IMG/VR virus record: IMGVR_UViG_3300023094_000027
Coordinates: 1 to 35,267 of that record
Source of the DNA: a virus
Reading direction: 5' to 3' (one strand)
DNA length: 35,267 bases
In this document: positions 28,364-35,267 of the stretch, one piece after another
Position numbering within the stretch: position 1 is the stretch's first letter
Layout: each line of letters begins with the position of its first letter
Translations under genes and position numbers: made by a program
Notes under the pieces: model-generated
Told to the model about the DNA's origin: nothing
The model's input: only the letters and a program-made list of their open reading frames with translations
Databases searched by the model: none

Positions 28364-28535
28364 GCCTGTCTCCTTGTTTATCTTTAACATAATCTGAAAT
28401 CATTACAACTTTAATAGAGTTCTCTTTCTTGCATTTTCTATCACTACATGTTACTACTACATTTGATGATGCTTTAGCTTTCATTTTCAGAAACCTATCA
28501 CAGCCTGTGCAGCGTACTTTTAAATCGTATGTCAT
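28356..28535 (-). CDS. Small zinc-ribbon protein, Com-like (59 aa)
   Basis: Two cysteine pairs (VRCTGC at residues 7-12 and TCSDRKC at 29-35) separated by a short beta hairpin form a rubredoxin-like zinc ribbon, as in Mu Com and similar phage mini proteins next to portal or head genes. Its start overlaps the stop of the portal gene (ATGA), and the next ATG lies within its end. Confidence 0.65.
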   Translation of the reverse strand: MTYDLKVRCTGCDRFLKMKAKASSNVVVTCSDRKCKKENSIKVVMISDYVKDKQGDRHE

Positions 28536-30613
28536 GTAACTATCCTAAACACTAATACGCCGGTGCCGTTAGGGTGGTAGTCGTTAGCTTCATTAGTTTG
28601 CCAGTCATTGATGTACACAATTTGTTCTCCTTTGTCATCGTTGGTAATTACACTCTCACCAAATCCCCACAATGGCTGGTCTATCGCCGTCCAAATACCT
28701 TCTTGTGATCGACATAACGGGCACGGATTGCCGCCGAAATGATCAATAGTCTTCTCAAAATCTACGTTGACTTCAGCGCTCAAAGATTTCATACCTTCAA
28801 GTTTACCTATATTTAGACTGTTGTTAAGCTCAGTTCGGCCTAGTCTCTTTATGCGCCACTCGTCTGTATCTAAAATACCTCGTAGTTTTGCTTCAGTATC
28901 TCGCCTAGAAAGACCATCAGTCTCTGCATCTAGCAATACTTTACGGATTGATTCAGCAGTATCTTGGCCGTAACTCTCAGCTACACGCCTCAAATACATC
29001 TGGTAAGCTCCGTCTGCTTCGCTTGTGAAGGTGAACCCTTGCAACTCTTCCAAGTCTAGACCAGCAACAGCAGCGCCAGCCGCGTATTCAGACTCACCAT
29101 TTGCTATCAATATACCTGTTATAGTAGCCATCATTTCATTTATAAACACATCTATCTCGTCTTCAGTAGGTTCTTCTTGAGCCACTGGTGATTCTTCTAG
29201 TTCTGCAACTGCTCTGTCTATCTGCTCTTGCATCAAGTTACATGCAGCAGCTTCGAGCTTTTCTTCGTCAGATAATTTAGCTTTTGGGTTTGTGCTTTTC
29301 GCTGCCGCCTTGTTCAAAGGAGTTACACCGTCTACTTCATCAGGGTTAGGTGACTTCTTGACCTCACCCCCTTCATCAATATCCGGAATATCATCAACTA
29401 CCTCTACAACTTCGGCAAGTTCTAAATCTTCTAGATTGCCGGTATCAAAATACAGCTTCACTGAAGTAATAGAATAACCCTTATCAAGCCATGCCTGTGC
29501 TCGCAGGTCTCTAACTTGCTTAGTTTCTTCTTGTGTAAGTTCTTCGTCAGCTACAGCTGGAAAGTCAATAGCATAAGTAATAGCATAGCCAAGACCACCG
29601 GTAATACGGTTAAGCTCGTGTGTGATCTGTGTATAAATACGGAGTGCTAATGGGTCTACAGTGAAACGTAAGAAGTTCTGTTGGTCTACTCTAGCAGTGG
29701 CGTAGTTGTTATTCTCACCTACACCACGGATAGAAGCTGGTACGCCGAAAGTTGAGTCAATACGCTTGTTAGCTTGCTCAAATAGGTTCTTAAAGTCAAT
29801 CTCTTTGTTGGGAGTCTGGAATGGTACCCACTGTATTTGAGCATCAACGGGCTTCCCTGTTTGGTCTATTGGGCGATGCGTGTATGTAATGTTGTTGTTC
29901 TTGCGAGAGCCTCTGTGCTTGTCCTGCATCTTGTCTACTATGTCGTTGAACTCTGTAGGAGTTGCAGCCGTTACAATGAACTGCCCAGCTGGTACTGCGC
30001 CATTTTCAAAAAATCCCTTTTGGAAGTCAGCAATGTATTCGTCTAGCGTAGCCCACCGCGCACTAGCAATACCAGGCGCGTAACCTAAATAAAGACCTGA
30101 CGGATCAACACCACCAGGCAGTGAAAGTACGTTGTCTTCTGAGAACTCTTGAGAGCCAATGTTATAATATGTTTTTTTGTCTCGGATTGTGATTGCAGGA
30201 TTCTCTAGAAACGTGAACCCACAGATATTGCTTGCGGTAATCTCTCCACCAGGTTTAGCCTCATTGCCTTCTCTATGCCACGCTAGTAGGTATGTCATGC
30301 GGTGTGTCAGGTTCATAACTGCGAGCTTCTCACGGAACGCAACAGAACTATCTAGCTGGTTCGGGTGGTAGAGTGCATCAAGTGCCAGCTTAGAATTAGT
30401 GAGTTTCTTGCCTGTCTTATCAATAGCAAATGGCGCAATCTTCATGAACTCATTAGAGATAGCTTTGATACTTGGGTACACAGAGGCGTACCTGTCAGTG
30501 TCGTAACAGTCTAAAATATAGGGGTTTCTAGTTCGGAAGCTTTCGGCTCCAACAAAATTCGTTTGGCTTTTTGGCGCAGTAGCCTTGTGTAAAAAATCTC
30601 TGATGAGTGACAT
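28532..30613 (-). CDS. Portal protein fused to MuF-like head morphogenesis domain (693 aa)
   Basis: Residues 1-400 are an HK97-type portal: KAISNEFMKIAPFAIDK near the start, then LYHPNQLDSSVAFREKLA, DSTFGVPASIRGVGENN, and NFLRFTVDPLALRIYTQITHELN, the portal core. About 400-480 is an acidic linker. From about 530 to the end is a MuF/SPP1 gp7-type domain (RRDTEAKLRGILDTDEWRIK, RLGRTELNNSLNIGKLEGMK), ending HPNGTGVLVFRIVT, the H-P-N-x-x-x-x-L-V tail of that family. It should form the dodecameric portal ring with its minor head domain carried in the same chain. Confidence 0.88.
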   Translation of the reverse strand: MSLIRDFLHKATAPKSQTNFVGAESFRTRNPYILDCYDTDRYASVYPSIKAISNEFMKIAPFAIDKTGKKLTNSKLALDALYHPNQLDSSVAFREKLAVMNLTHRMTYLLAWHREGNEAKPGGEITASNICGFTFLENPAITIRDKKTYYNIGSQEFSEDNVLSLPGGVDPSGLYLGYAPGIASARWATLDEYIADFQKGFFENGAVPAGQFIVTAATPTEFNDIVDKMQDKHRGSRKNNNITYTHRPIDQTGKPVDAQIQWVPFQTPNKEIDFKNLFEQANKRIDSTFGVPASIRGVGENNNYATARVDQQNFLRFTVDPLALRIYTQITHELNRITGGLGYAITYAIDFPAVADEELTQEETKQVRDLRAQAWLDKGYSITSVKLYFDTGNLEDLELAEVVEVVDDIPDIDEGGEVKKSPNPDEVDGVTPLNKAAAKSTNPKAKLSDEEKLEAAACNLMQEQIDRAVAELEESPVAQEEPTEDEIDVFINEMMATITGILIANGESEYAAGAAVAGLDLEELQGFTFTSEADGAYQMYLRRVAESYGQDTAESIRKVLLDAETDGLSRRDTEAKLRGILDTDEWRIKRLGRTELNNSLNIGKLEGMKSLSAEVNVDFEKTIDHFGGNPCPLCRSQEGIWTAIDQPLWGFGESVITNDDKGEQIVYINDWQTNEANDYHPNGTGVLVFRIVT

Positions 30614-30640
30614 TATTGCTGGTGTCCTTTAATACTTCTA

Positions 30641-30649
30641 AGTATAACA
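30641..30649 (-). promoter_or_regulatory. Possible extended -10 promoter before portal gene
   Basis: TGTTATACT on the minus strand (TG, one base, TATACT 30641-30646), 1-10 bases after the terminase stop and 28 bases before the portal start. Same layout as the site before the capsid gene. Confidence 0.35.
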
Positions 30650-30651
30650 AA

Positions 30652-32046
30652 CTAGCGTACACCACCGTAAACAACTTGTCTAGTGTTTGCAACCCGCTCA
30701 TATATCGTAGCTAACACATCAACACCATCATCATGCTCGTTCTTAGCCCCTGCAACGTAGCCTAAAACCTCACTAGCAAACTCAGGGTATTTACTTGTCC
30801 AGTTAGGCGGCATATACACATTGTTCTGAACCCATGCTGAAGAAGTAAGTATGCGAGCTTCCTTGTTGGATGTCTGTGCTGTCCATACTATTTGTGTTTT
30901 AATATTCCCAAGTAACTGTAACTCTCTCTCGATATTCCTAGCGTACGATTTACCACCATTATTAGACTCAAACTCTGCAACCGTAGTATCACCTGCATTG
31001 ATCATCTTAGCTATCTTAGGCTCAGTGATCTCAGCTTTCTCAGGTGAGTAATAAATATCGGTTATGTAAACCTTGCCATCTTTCTCGCGCCAGTTGATCG
31101 AACACACGTTATCTTTCCCCTGGTCTGCTACGTCGGTATTGTTCTTCTTGATAGGAGTATCTGGTAGTTCGTCCCACTCAGAGAAACCAGTGTACAAACG
31201 CCCCTCAATATCCATAGGCTTCTGTAAGTAGTTGGCTTTGAATACTTCAGGCCGTAATGTGCGACGTGCCTCATCCAGCTTTTCACGGCTCATTATACTC
31301 GGTTCAAGTATTTTTCCCTCATCATCTATTGCCGGGAAGTCAATAGATATGACATCATCGCCGTAAAAGTCCATGATCCGTCCAGATAAATCAGCTTTAG
31401 CCCACCGCTGCATAACGAATATGAACTTGTAGTTATCTCCGTCTGCACGACTAAACAATGTGTTTCTATACCAATCAAAGTTAGCCTCATGTACCTTTGC
31501 GTTCATTGCATCAATCGAGTTCTTGATAATATCATCAATAATGAAGTAGTCTGCGCGAGAGCCAGTAAGAGCTGACGTAGGGCTAGTGGAGCGATAAGAA
31601 GGTTCGGCGCTGCCTTCTAATTCCCATTTGCTCTTTGTAGCAAACCCTTGCTTGATCTTTGTCTCGGGGAATATATCGGGGTATGGTACGCCGTTTTTGC
31701 CGTAGTTGGTACCTAGTATGGTGTCTCTGACCTGTGTAGAAAACATGCTGGATAGATCGCCGGTATTGGCTGCACCAATGACTCGGTTCCGTGGGTTCTT
31801 CCCCATTAACCACATCGCTAGGTTCTTGGCTGTGAAGCTTTTGTAGTGTCCTGGAGGTAAGGATAATACTAGGTAATGTTTATCGTTATTTTCAATGAAG
31901 TCTTGCAATGTTTCAGCTACATCTCTAAGCAACTTACGTTCATCAGTGAAAAGCTCAGGGTATAAGAGCTTTTCAAATTCCCAAAATTCACGCCTTGCTA
32001 GTTCTTTTTTAGCTTCTCTCTTTACTTCTTCGGGGATAATTGACAT
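30652..32046 (-). CDS. terL: Terminase large subunit
   Basis: A 464-aa DNA-packaging motor. Walker A-like LPPGHYKS at residues 63-70, Walker B-like YFIIDDII at 166-174 (DD in place of the usual DE), an ANTGDLSSMF switch region near 93-102, and in the nuclease half a DVADQGKDNVCSI segment and HDDGVDVLA (438-446) that supply acidic metal ligands. It cuts concatemers and pumps DNA into the head. The start at ATG 32046 is preferred; a GTG at 32055 would add MAH. It overlaps the HNH gene between the terminase subunits by 25 bases. Confidence 0.92.
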   Translation of the reverse strand: MSIIPEEVKREAKKELARREFWEFEKLLYPELFTDERKLLRDVAETLQDFIENNDKHYLVLSLPPGHYKSFTAKNLAMWLMGKNPRNRVIGAANTGDLSSMFSTQVRDTILGTNYGKNGVPYPDIFPETKIKQGFATKSKWELEGSAEPSYRSTSPTSALTGSRADYFIIDDIIKNSIDAMNAKVHEANFDWYRNTLFSRADGDNYKFIFVMQRWAKADLSGRIMDFYGDDVISIDFPAIDDEGKILEPSIMSREKLDEARRTLRPEVFKANYLQKPMDIEGRLYTGFSEWDELPDTPIKKNNTDVADQGKDNVCSINWREKDGKVYITDIYYSPEKAEITEPKIAKMINAGDTTVAEFESNNGGKSYARNIERELQLLGNIKTQIVWTAQTSNKEARILTSSAWVQNNVYMPPNWTSKYPEFASEVLGYVAGAKNEHDDGVDVLATIYERVANTRQVVYGGVR

Positions 32047-32468
32047 GTGAGCCACCGCCAGTTTTTATGATTTTTTATACCACTGATTGCAGACCTGCTT
32101 ACACCATACTGTGTAGCTATCTCAGGTTGTGTTCTTGCATCGTGGTATGTACTTTTAACATCTTCTTCAGTTAGCTTAGCCATACCATGTCTTTCACCAA
32201 TTAAGTGCTCTCCATCTAAAACTTGGTCGCGTTTATTATCTTGGTAGTTCCCCCAATACAAATGCCTGTAGTTGAAACAGTTTCTATTATGACAAACTAA
32301 TGGCTTATGCAGACACAAAGGCTTATTACGAGGAGCTGGCCCAAACCTTTTTTCTAGTGCAGTTTTATGAACAGCAACTGACTTAGCATTTAAGTAAACT
32401 TGACCGTACCCTTTATGATTGGTGTTATACTCCCACAAAATACACTCATCTGTTTCCAGTAACAGCAT
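32022..32468 (-). CDS. HNH homing-type endonuclease with C-terminal HTH, between terminase genes
   Basis: A 148-aa protein. The nuclease core contains SVAVHKTALEKRFGP and VCHNRNCFNYRHLYWGNYQDN, the H-N-H layout found in phage free-standing homing nucleases. The C-terminal 45 residues (KLTEEDVKSTYHDA, PEIATQYGVSRSAISGIKN) form a helix-turn-helix for site binding. Homing nucleases often insert next to terminase genes, and some HNH proteins also assist the terminase in packaging, so both roles are possible. It overlaps the start of the large subunit. Confidence 0.85.
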   Translation of the reverse strand: MLLLETDECILWEYNTNHKGYGQVYLNAKSVAVHKTALEKRFGPAPRNKPLCLHKPLVCHNRNCFNYRHLYWGNYQDNKRDQVLDGEHLIGERHGMAKLTEEDVKSTYHDARTQPEIATQYGVSRSAISGIKNHKNWRWLTCQLSPKK

Positions 32469-32497
32469 ATCCTGGAACTTATGGGTTGCAAATCCCT

Positions 32498-32887
32498 TTA
32501 CTTTCCGGCTAATTTTCTAAGCTCCTCTGTAGACAGTGCATTATATGGATTAACAGACTCGCCTTTAGTAGTTACATCAATAGCCTGTGCAGCCCTACCA
32601 TAAACTTGCTCTGTCATCTCTTTGACCACATTCCAACTACCATCTATGATTGCTTGGGCTAGCTTATTCTCGAACATGGGGGCTGATTTATCTTTAGAAA
32701 CTTTAAGTAAGTCTTCCTCTGATAGCTTCATCATCTGTTCTAGTTTAAAGCGTGGCGTGTCCTCTTTCTTCCATGCGCCGTTGTGCCTATTCTCTGGATG
32801 AGCATTGAATCCAGCAGGAGGAGTGCCACCTGTAATACGACCTTTTTCGTCTCTAGTTAATCCCGTTTGCTTTGTATCGGATTCCAT
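32498..32887 (-). CDS. terS: Terminase small subunit (putative)
   Basis: A 129-aa protein upstream of the nuclease and large subunit. The N-terminus is basic and glycine/proline-rich (DEKGRITGGTPPAGFNAHPE), followed by helices (FKLEQMMKLSEEDLLKVSKD) and a second helical part (KLAQAIIDGSWNVVKEMTEQ). The G-x-T-x-x-G-x-N-x-x-x-E opening and helical core fit small-subunit proteins of the DUF5681-like kind. It should bind the packaging site. Assignment is mainly from position. Confidence 0.65.
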   Translation of the reverse strand: MESDTKQTGLTRDEKGRITGGTPPAGFNAHPENRHNGAWKKEDTPRFKLEQMMKLSEEDLLKVSKDKSAPMFENKLAQAIIDGSWNVVKEMTEQVYGRAAQAIDVTTKGESVNPYNALSTEELRKLAGK

Positions 32888-32911
32888 GATCTTATTTTAC
32901 CACTGTCTAGG

Positions 32912-33913
32912 TTATAGAGCCAGGTAGCTACCTGGGAACTTCTCACCTATCCAATATTTTCCGTCTGTCGGAGGTTCACCGTCTGCAAACTCATACGTAA
33001 AATCAGTACCGTCATTCTCAAACTCGTGCCATTCTAATAGTGAAAGCGGCAACTTCACAAACGCGCATGTCTCGTCTCTTAAACCATAACTAAGTAATAC
33101 CTCATCAGGGCTTGTCCATACTGCGCCGCTAATGAACTCTACACTTTCCTGTATGTTAGGTCGCCATCCTGTTATGAAGTCGAAAAGTTGGCTATCGTGA
33201 GTTACAAAACCGTTCTTATCAAGAAGTTGAGCGATTGAAACATACCACCTGTGAGTTACACCCTCTATTGGTATACATCTGTGGGCAAACCGTATATACC
33301 CATCCTTGTAAGGAAGTAGCTGTGAGCCACCATGTGTTTTACCTAGGTATTTATCCCCTGATAGATGATCATCTTTGAGTACTTCACTAGATGAATAAAT
33401 GAAGTCAAACTTGTCTGTTTTCTCAGTAGCAGGTGACCAGTTCTTTTCCATATGTCCTGCGACGCTATAGCCCCAGTCTTTCAGGAGTTTGTAGGTTCCT
33501 TTTTCGTAGTCTATGAGTATTTCGATTTGATACACCCTGCACTCTCCTGGGAAGTCGTACTCGTTAATTGCTACACCGATACCATGCAACCCATCTTCTC
33601 TAAAGAATATGCGACAATCTTCTATCTCTTTTTCAACTAAGTATCGTGGTGAGCCTTCTTCTGGTACTATCCGTTTTACGTCGTGGGTTTTAAGAGTTTC
33701 TTCGTCTAGTACTCCGAGCATTAAGCGTGATGGTGGGTGAGTATAAGGATGTGTATTAGTGTATCTTACAATCGTTTTTTCTTCATGCATGCGTGTGCTA
33801 ACCCATATCTTTCCATCTTTGTCTCGTGCGATGCTAGGGTTATGGTGCCAATTGTTCTCGTCTAAATCCCAGACGGTGACAGGCAATTTGAATTTGTGTA
33901 TTAAAGCTTTCAT
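32912..33913 (-). CDS. Beta-propeller glycan-active protein (GH130/GH43-like), copy B (333 aa)
   Basis: Repeating propeller pattern: NPSIARDKDGKIWVSTR (about 25-41), IEDCRIFFREDG (96-107), an EKNWSP box (near 155), HGGSQLLPYKDGYIRFAHR, and EFISGAV-W-TSPDEVLLSYGLRD near the end. These blocks recur in five-bladed propellers of GH130 phosphorylases and related families. They also align with the neighbouring gene at 33910-34848, so the two are paralogs. It may act on, or bind, a host or phage surface glycan; no catalytic residue can be proven. Confidence 0.6.
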   Translation of the reverse strand: MKALIHKFKLPVTVWDLDENNWHHNPSIARDKDGKIWVSTRMHEEKTIVRYTNTHPYTHPPSRLMLGVLDEETLKTHDVKRIVPEEGSPRYLVEKEIEDCRIFFREDGLHGIGVAINEYDFPGECRVYQIEILIDYEKGTYKLLKDWGYSVAGHMEKNWSPATEKTDKFDFIYSSSEVLKDDHLSGDKYLGKTHGGSQLLPYKDGYIRFAHRCIPIEGVTHRWYVSIAQLLDKNGFVTHDSQLFDFITGWRPNIQESVEFISGAVWTSPDEVLLSYGLRDETCAFVKLPLSLLEWHEFENDGTDFTYEFADGEPPTDGKYWIGEKFPGSYLAL

Positions 33914-34848
33914 GCTGCTAACCTACCTCTCCTTATAACCAACCTATTGTAGTCAAATGGTTCAAAATATATATGATTAAGATTTACCTTATAAAACAAA
34001 CCTTTATAGTCTGCTGGTGTCTTGTGAAGTATACGGTCTATCCCTAGCGTAATGCCTAGTGTATCTTCATCAAGTAAAACTGCACCTGATATAAACTGGA
34101 CTTCTTGGTGAGCCTCATCACCGAACACAAACCACTTCGACTGGTCAGTAGGTTTTAGATCATCGTCAAACTTTATAAATATGTTTCCGTACCTGACACC
34201 ATTAATAAGTCTTGCGCGTTGATGAAATATGCCAATATATCCATCCTTTATTTTTATAAGCGGTGTACCATTATGTACCGTCTCAATAATATCAGGCTTA
34301 GTATCGACTGCTTTAACCCAGCCGTCTTTTGTAATTGTGCCAATAGAATGAAGATACGTGTGTGGTTTACCATCAATAGGCGACCAGTTCTTCTCTGTCT
34401 TACCAAGAGGATTGCCAAACTTATTTACAATCTCGTAGGAGCTATTCTCATAATCAACAATAGCTTCAGCTTGTTCTTGGTTTACTCTTCCGTTAGGCAT
34501 AGATAGATGGTTCCCAATAGCCCAAAGCTTCTTGCCGTCTGACCACAGACGTACATCTTCTAACCTGTTTGAGTTGACATCGTCTGGGGGTGGGGGGATG
34601 ATAACACGCAGGTCTACCACATTATCATCTACAAGTTTTCCTACAGCCAGTGTGCTACGCCAGTGACCCCATATAGTACTTTCGACTGTATAACCTCTTA
34701 GACTGACATACAGCTCTCCCTTGTGCCTAGTAATAGATGGATTCCAGTAAAACTCGTCTATTGCTTTTCTTGGTGGGGTGATAACCACACCTATCTCTGG
34801 ACGTTTCTCTACTGTTATAACTGGACTTACTCGGTTTGTTCGCATCAT
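33910..34848 (-). CDS. Beta-propeller glycan-active protein (GH130/GH43-like), copy A (312 aa)
   Basis: Shares with copy B, in order: a WNPSITRHKGELYVSLRG block, LEDVRLWSDGKKLWAIG, AIVDYENSSYEIV, EKNWSP, HNGTPLIKIKDGYIGIFHQR, FISGAVLLDEDTLGITLGID. This is a propeller of the GH130/DUF377-like type. Its stop overlaps the start of copy B, and its start overlaps the end of the transferase gene, making a three-gene glycan module just upstream of the terminase genes. Confidence 0.6.
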   Translation of the reverse strand: MMRTNRVSPVITVEKRPEIGVVITPPRKAIDEFYWNPSITRHKGELYVSLRGYTVESTIWGHWRSTLAVGKLVDDNVVDLRVIIPPPPDDVNSNRLEDVRLWSDGKKLWAIGNHLSMPNGRVNQEQAEAIVDYENSSYEIVNKFGNPLGKTEKNWSPIDGKPHTYLHSIGTITKDGWVKAVDTKPDIIETVHNGTPLIKIKDGYIGIFHQRARLINGVRYGNIFIKFDDDLKPTDQSKWFVFGDEAHQEVQFISGAVLLDEDTLGITLGIDRILHKTPADYKGLFYKVNLNHIYFEPFDYNRLVIRRGRLAA

Positions 34849-35267
34849 TTTAAATATTCCTTTACTTTTTCGTATGTAAATGTTCTATCTTCTGACGAGT
34901 ATATAACAGTTTGGTCTGTAATAGGTTGGTTCTTGGGGTCTTGGATTAGTGAAGACTGGTTTTCGTATACGTTTCCTATGATAGAACGTATAAGAAGTGC
35001 ATTGTTATTCCTAACAATTTCAGCTGCAAACTTTAGTTGCTCTGCTTTTATAAGGAAGGGTATGTGAACTTCGTATGAGATGGTTGGCATAGCATTATTT
35101 GCGAGGTACCTTTTTGTACGCCATAGTTGTCTGCTATATTTATCCATGTGTTTTCTCAAACCAATATGCTCAGTCAACGTACCCCTATTGTGATACTCTA
35201 AGCTCCAAGGTTTAAGGATATATATGTCATCAGCCATCGCTATGAACTCACCGAGAAAGTCTGCTGC
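34845..35267 (-). CDS. Stealth-like sugar transferase, C-terminal part (cut by window edge)
   Basis: The frame is open to the window end: residues before ATG 35237 read AADFLGEFIA, then MADDIYILKP, the acidic metal-site motif of GT-A transferases (x-x-D-D-x-(Y/F)-(I/F)-L). It continues with YHNRGTL, SYEVHIPFLIK and RSIIGNVYEN, which I recall as hallmarks of this phage transferase group (similar to the H-x-P and later boxes of Stealth proteins). The matching N-terminal half is at 1-182. Starting the gene at 35237 would remove the part before the metal motif, so the protein really begins at the other end of the window. Confidence 0.65.
   Translation of the reverse strand, partial: AADFLGEFIAMADDIYILKPWSLEYHNRGTLTEHIGLRKHMDKYSRQLWRTKRYLANNAMPTISYEVHIPFLIKAEQLKFAAEIVRNNNALLIRSIIGNVYENQSSLIQDPKNQPITDQTVIYSSEDRTFTYEKVKEYLK

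Noticed and set aside
1-35267. CRISPR array, insertion sequence, integrase or attachment site.
   Set aside because: No regularly spaced repeats, transposase or recombinase signature, or tRNA-overlapping repeat was found.

Overview
The window looks like a nearly complete genome, about 35 kb, of a siphovirus (tailed double-stranded DNA phage, Caudoviricetes) from an uncultured or poorly known host. It carries terminase, portal with head-morphogenesis domain, capsid protease fused to major capsid protein, connectors, tail tube, tape measure, distal tail and hub proteins, fibres, holin and amidase. TGA is used as a stop throughout (many ATGA start/stop overlaps depend on it), so the host does not use a recoded TGA. 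Promoters are sigma70-like (TTGACA, 16-18 bp, TATAAT) and ribosome binding sites are of the AAAGGAG kind. The host cannot be named from the sequence; a Gram-positive-type or Patescibacteria (Saccharibacteria-like) host is only a weak guess from the style of the small secreted transglycosylase.

Layout. (1) Positions 1-4697, leftward: about 20 small, tightly overlapping accessory genes (a YopX-like protein, a thioredoxin-like protein, a DUF1360-like membrane protein, mini membrane proteins and many unknowns) transcribed from a promoter at 4725-4753. (2) Positions 4754-6183: 1.4 kb without protein genes, but full of inverted repeats, promoters and terminators. It appears to encode a long leftward structured RNA, a short leftward RNA ending in a textbook UUCG terminator, and a heavily structured rightward leader. 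(3) Positions 6184-13276, rightward: early/recombination genes (methyltransferase-like protein, ERF single-strand annealing protein, NinB-like protein, HNH nuclease, HTH proteins, many mini-proteins), ending in a transglycosylase that seems to be made by -1 ribosomal frameshifting. (4) Positions 13273-35267, leftward: lysis genes at the downstream end, then (going upstream) tail, head, packaging genes, and a glycan-related group (transferase plus two beta-propellers).

The two ends of the window fall in the two halves of one leftward gene (a Stealth-like sugar transferase). The leftward accessory genes and the leftward late genes therefore probably form one continuous strand on a circular or circularly permuted genome, with a few bases missing at the join.

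Regulation. Five strong promoters, one leftward and four rightward, carry the same 11-bp element (GCAAACTAAGC or its complement) in the spacer between -35 and -10. This implies a single DNA-binding regulator acting on all of them. The short leftward RNA exposes in its loop a stretch complementary to the CGAAAGGA-type ribosome binding sites that follow these same promoters, which suggests a second, RNA-based layer of control. No integrase, recognisable CI-type repressor, DNA polymerase, primase or helicase is visible, so replication must rely on the host.
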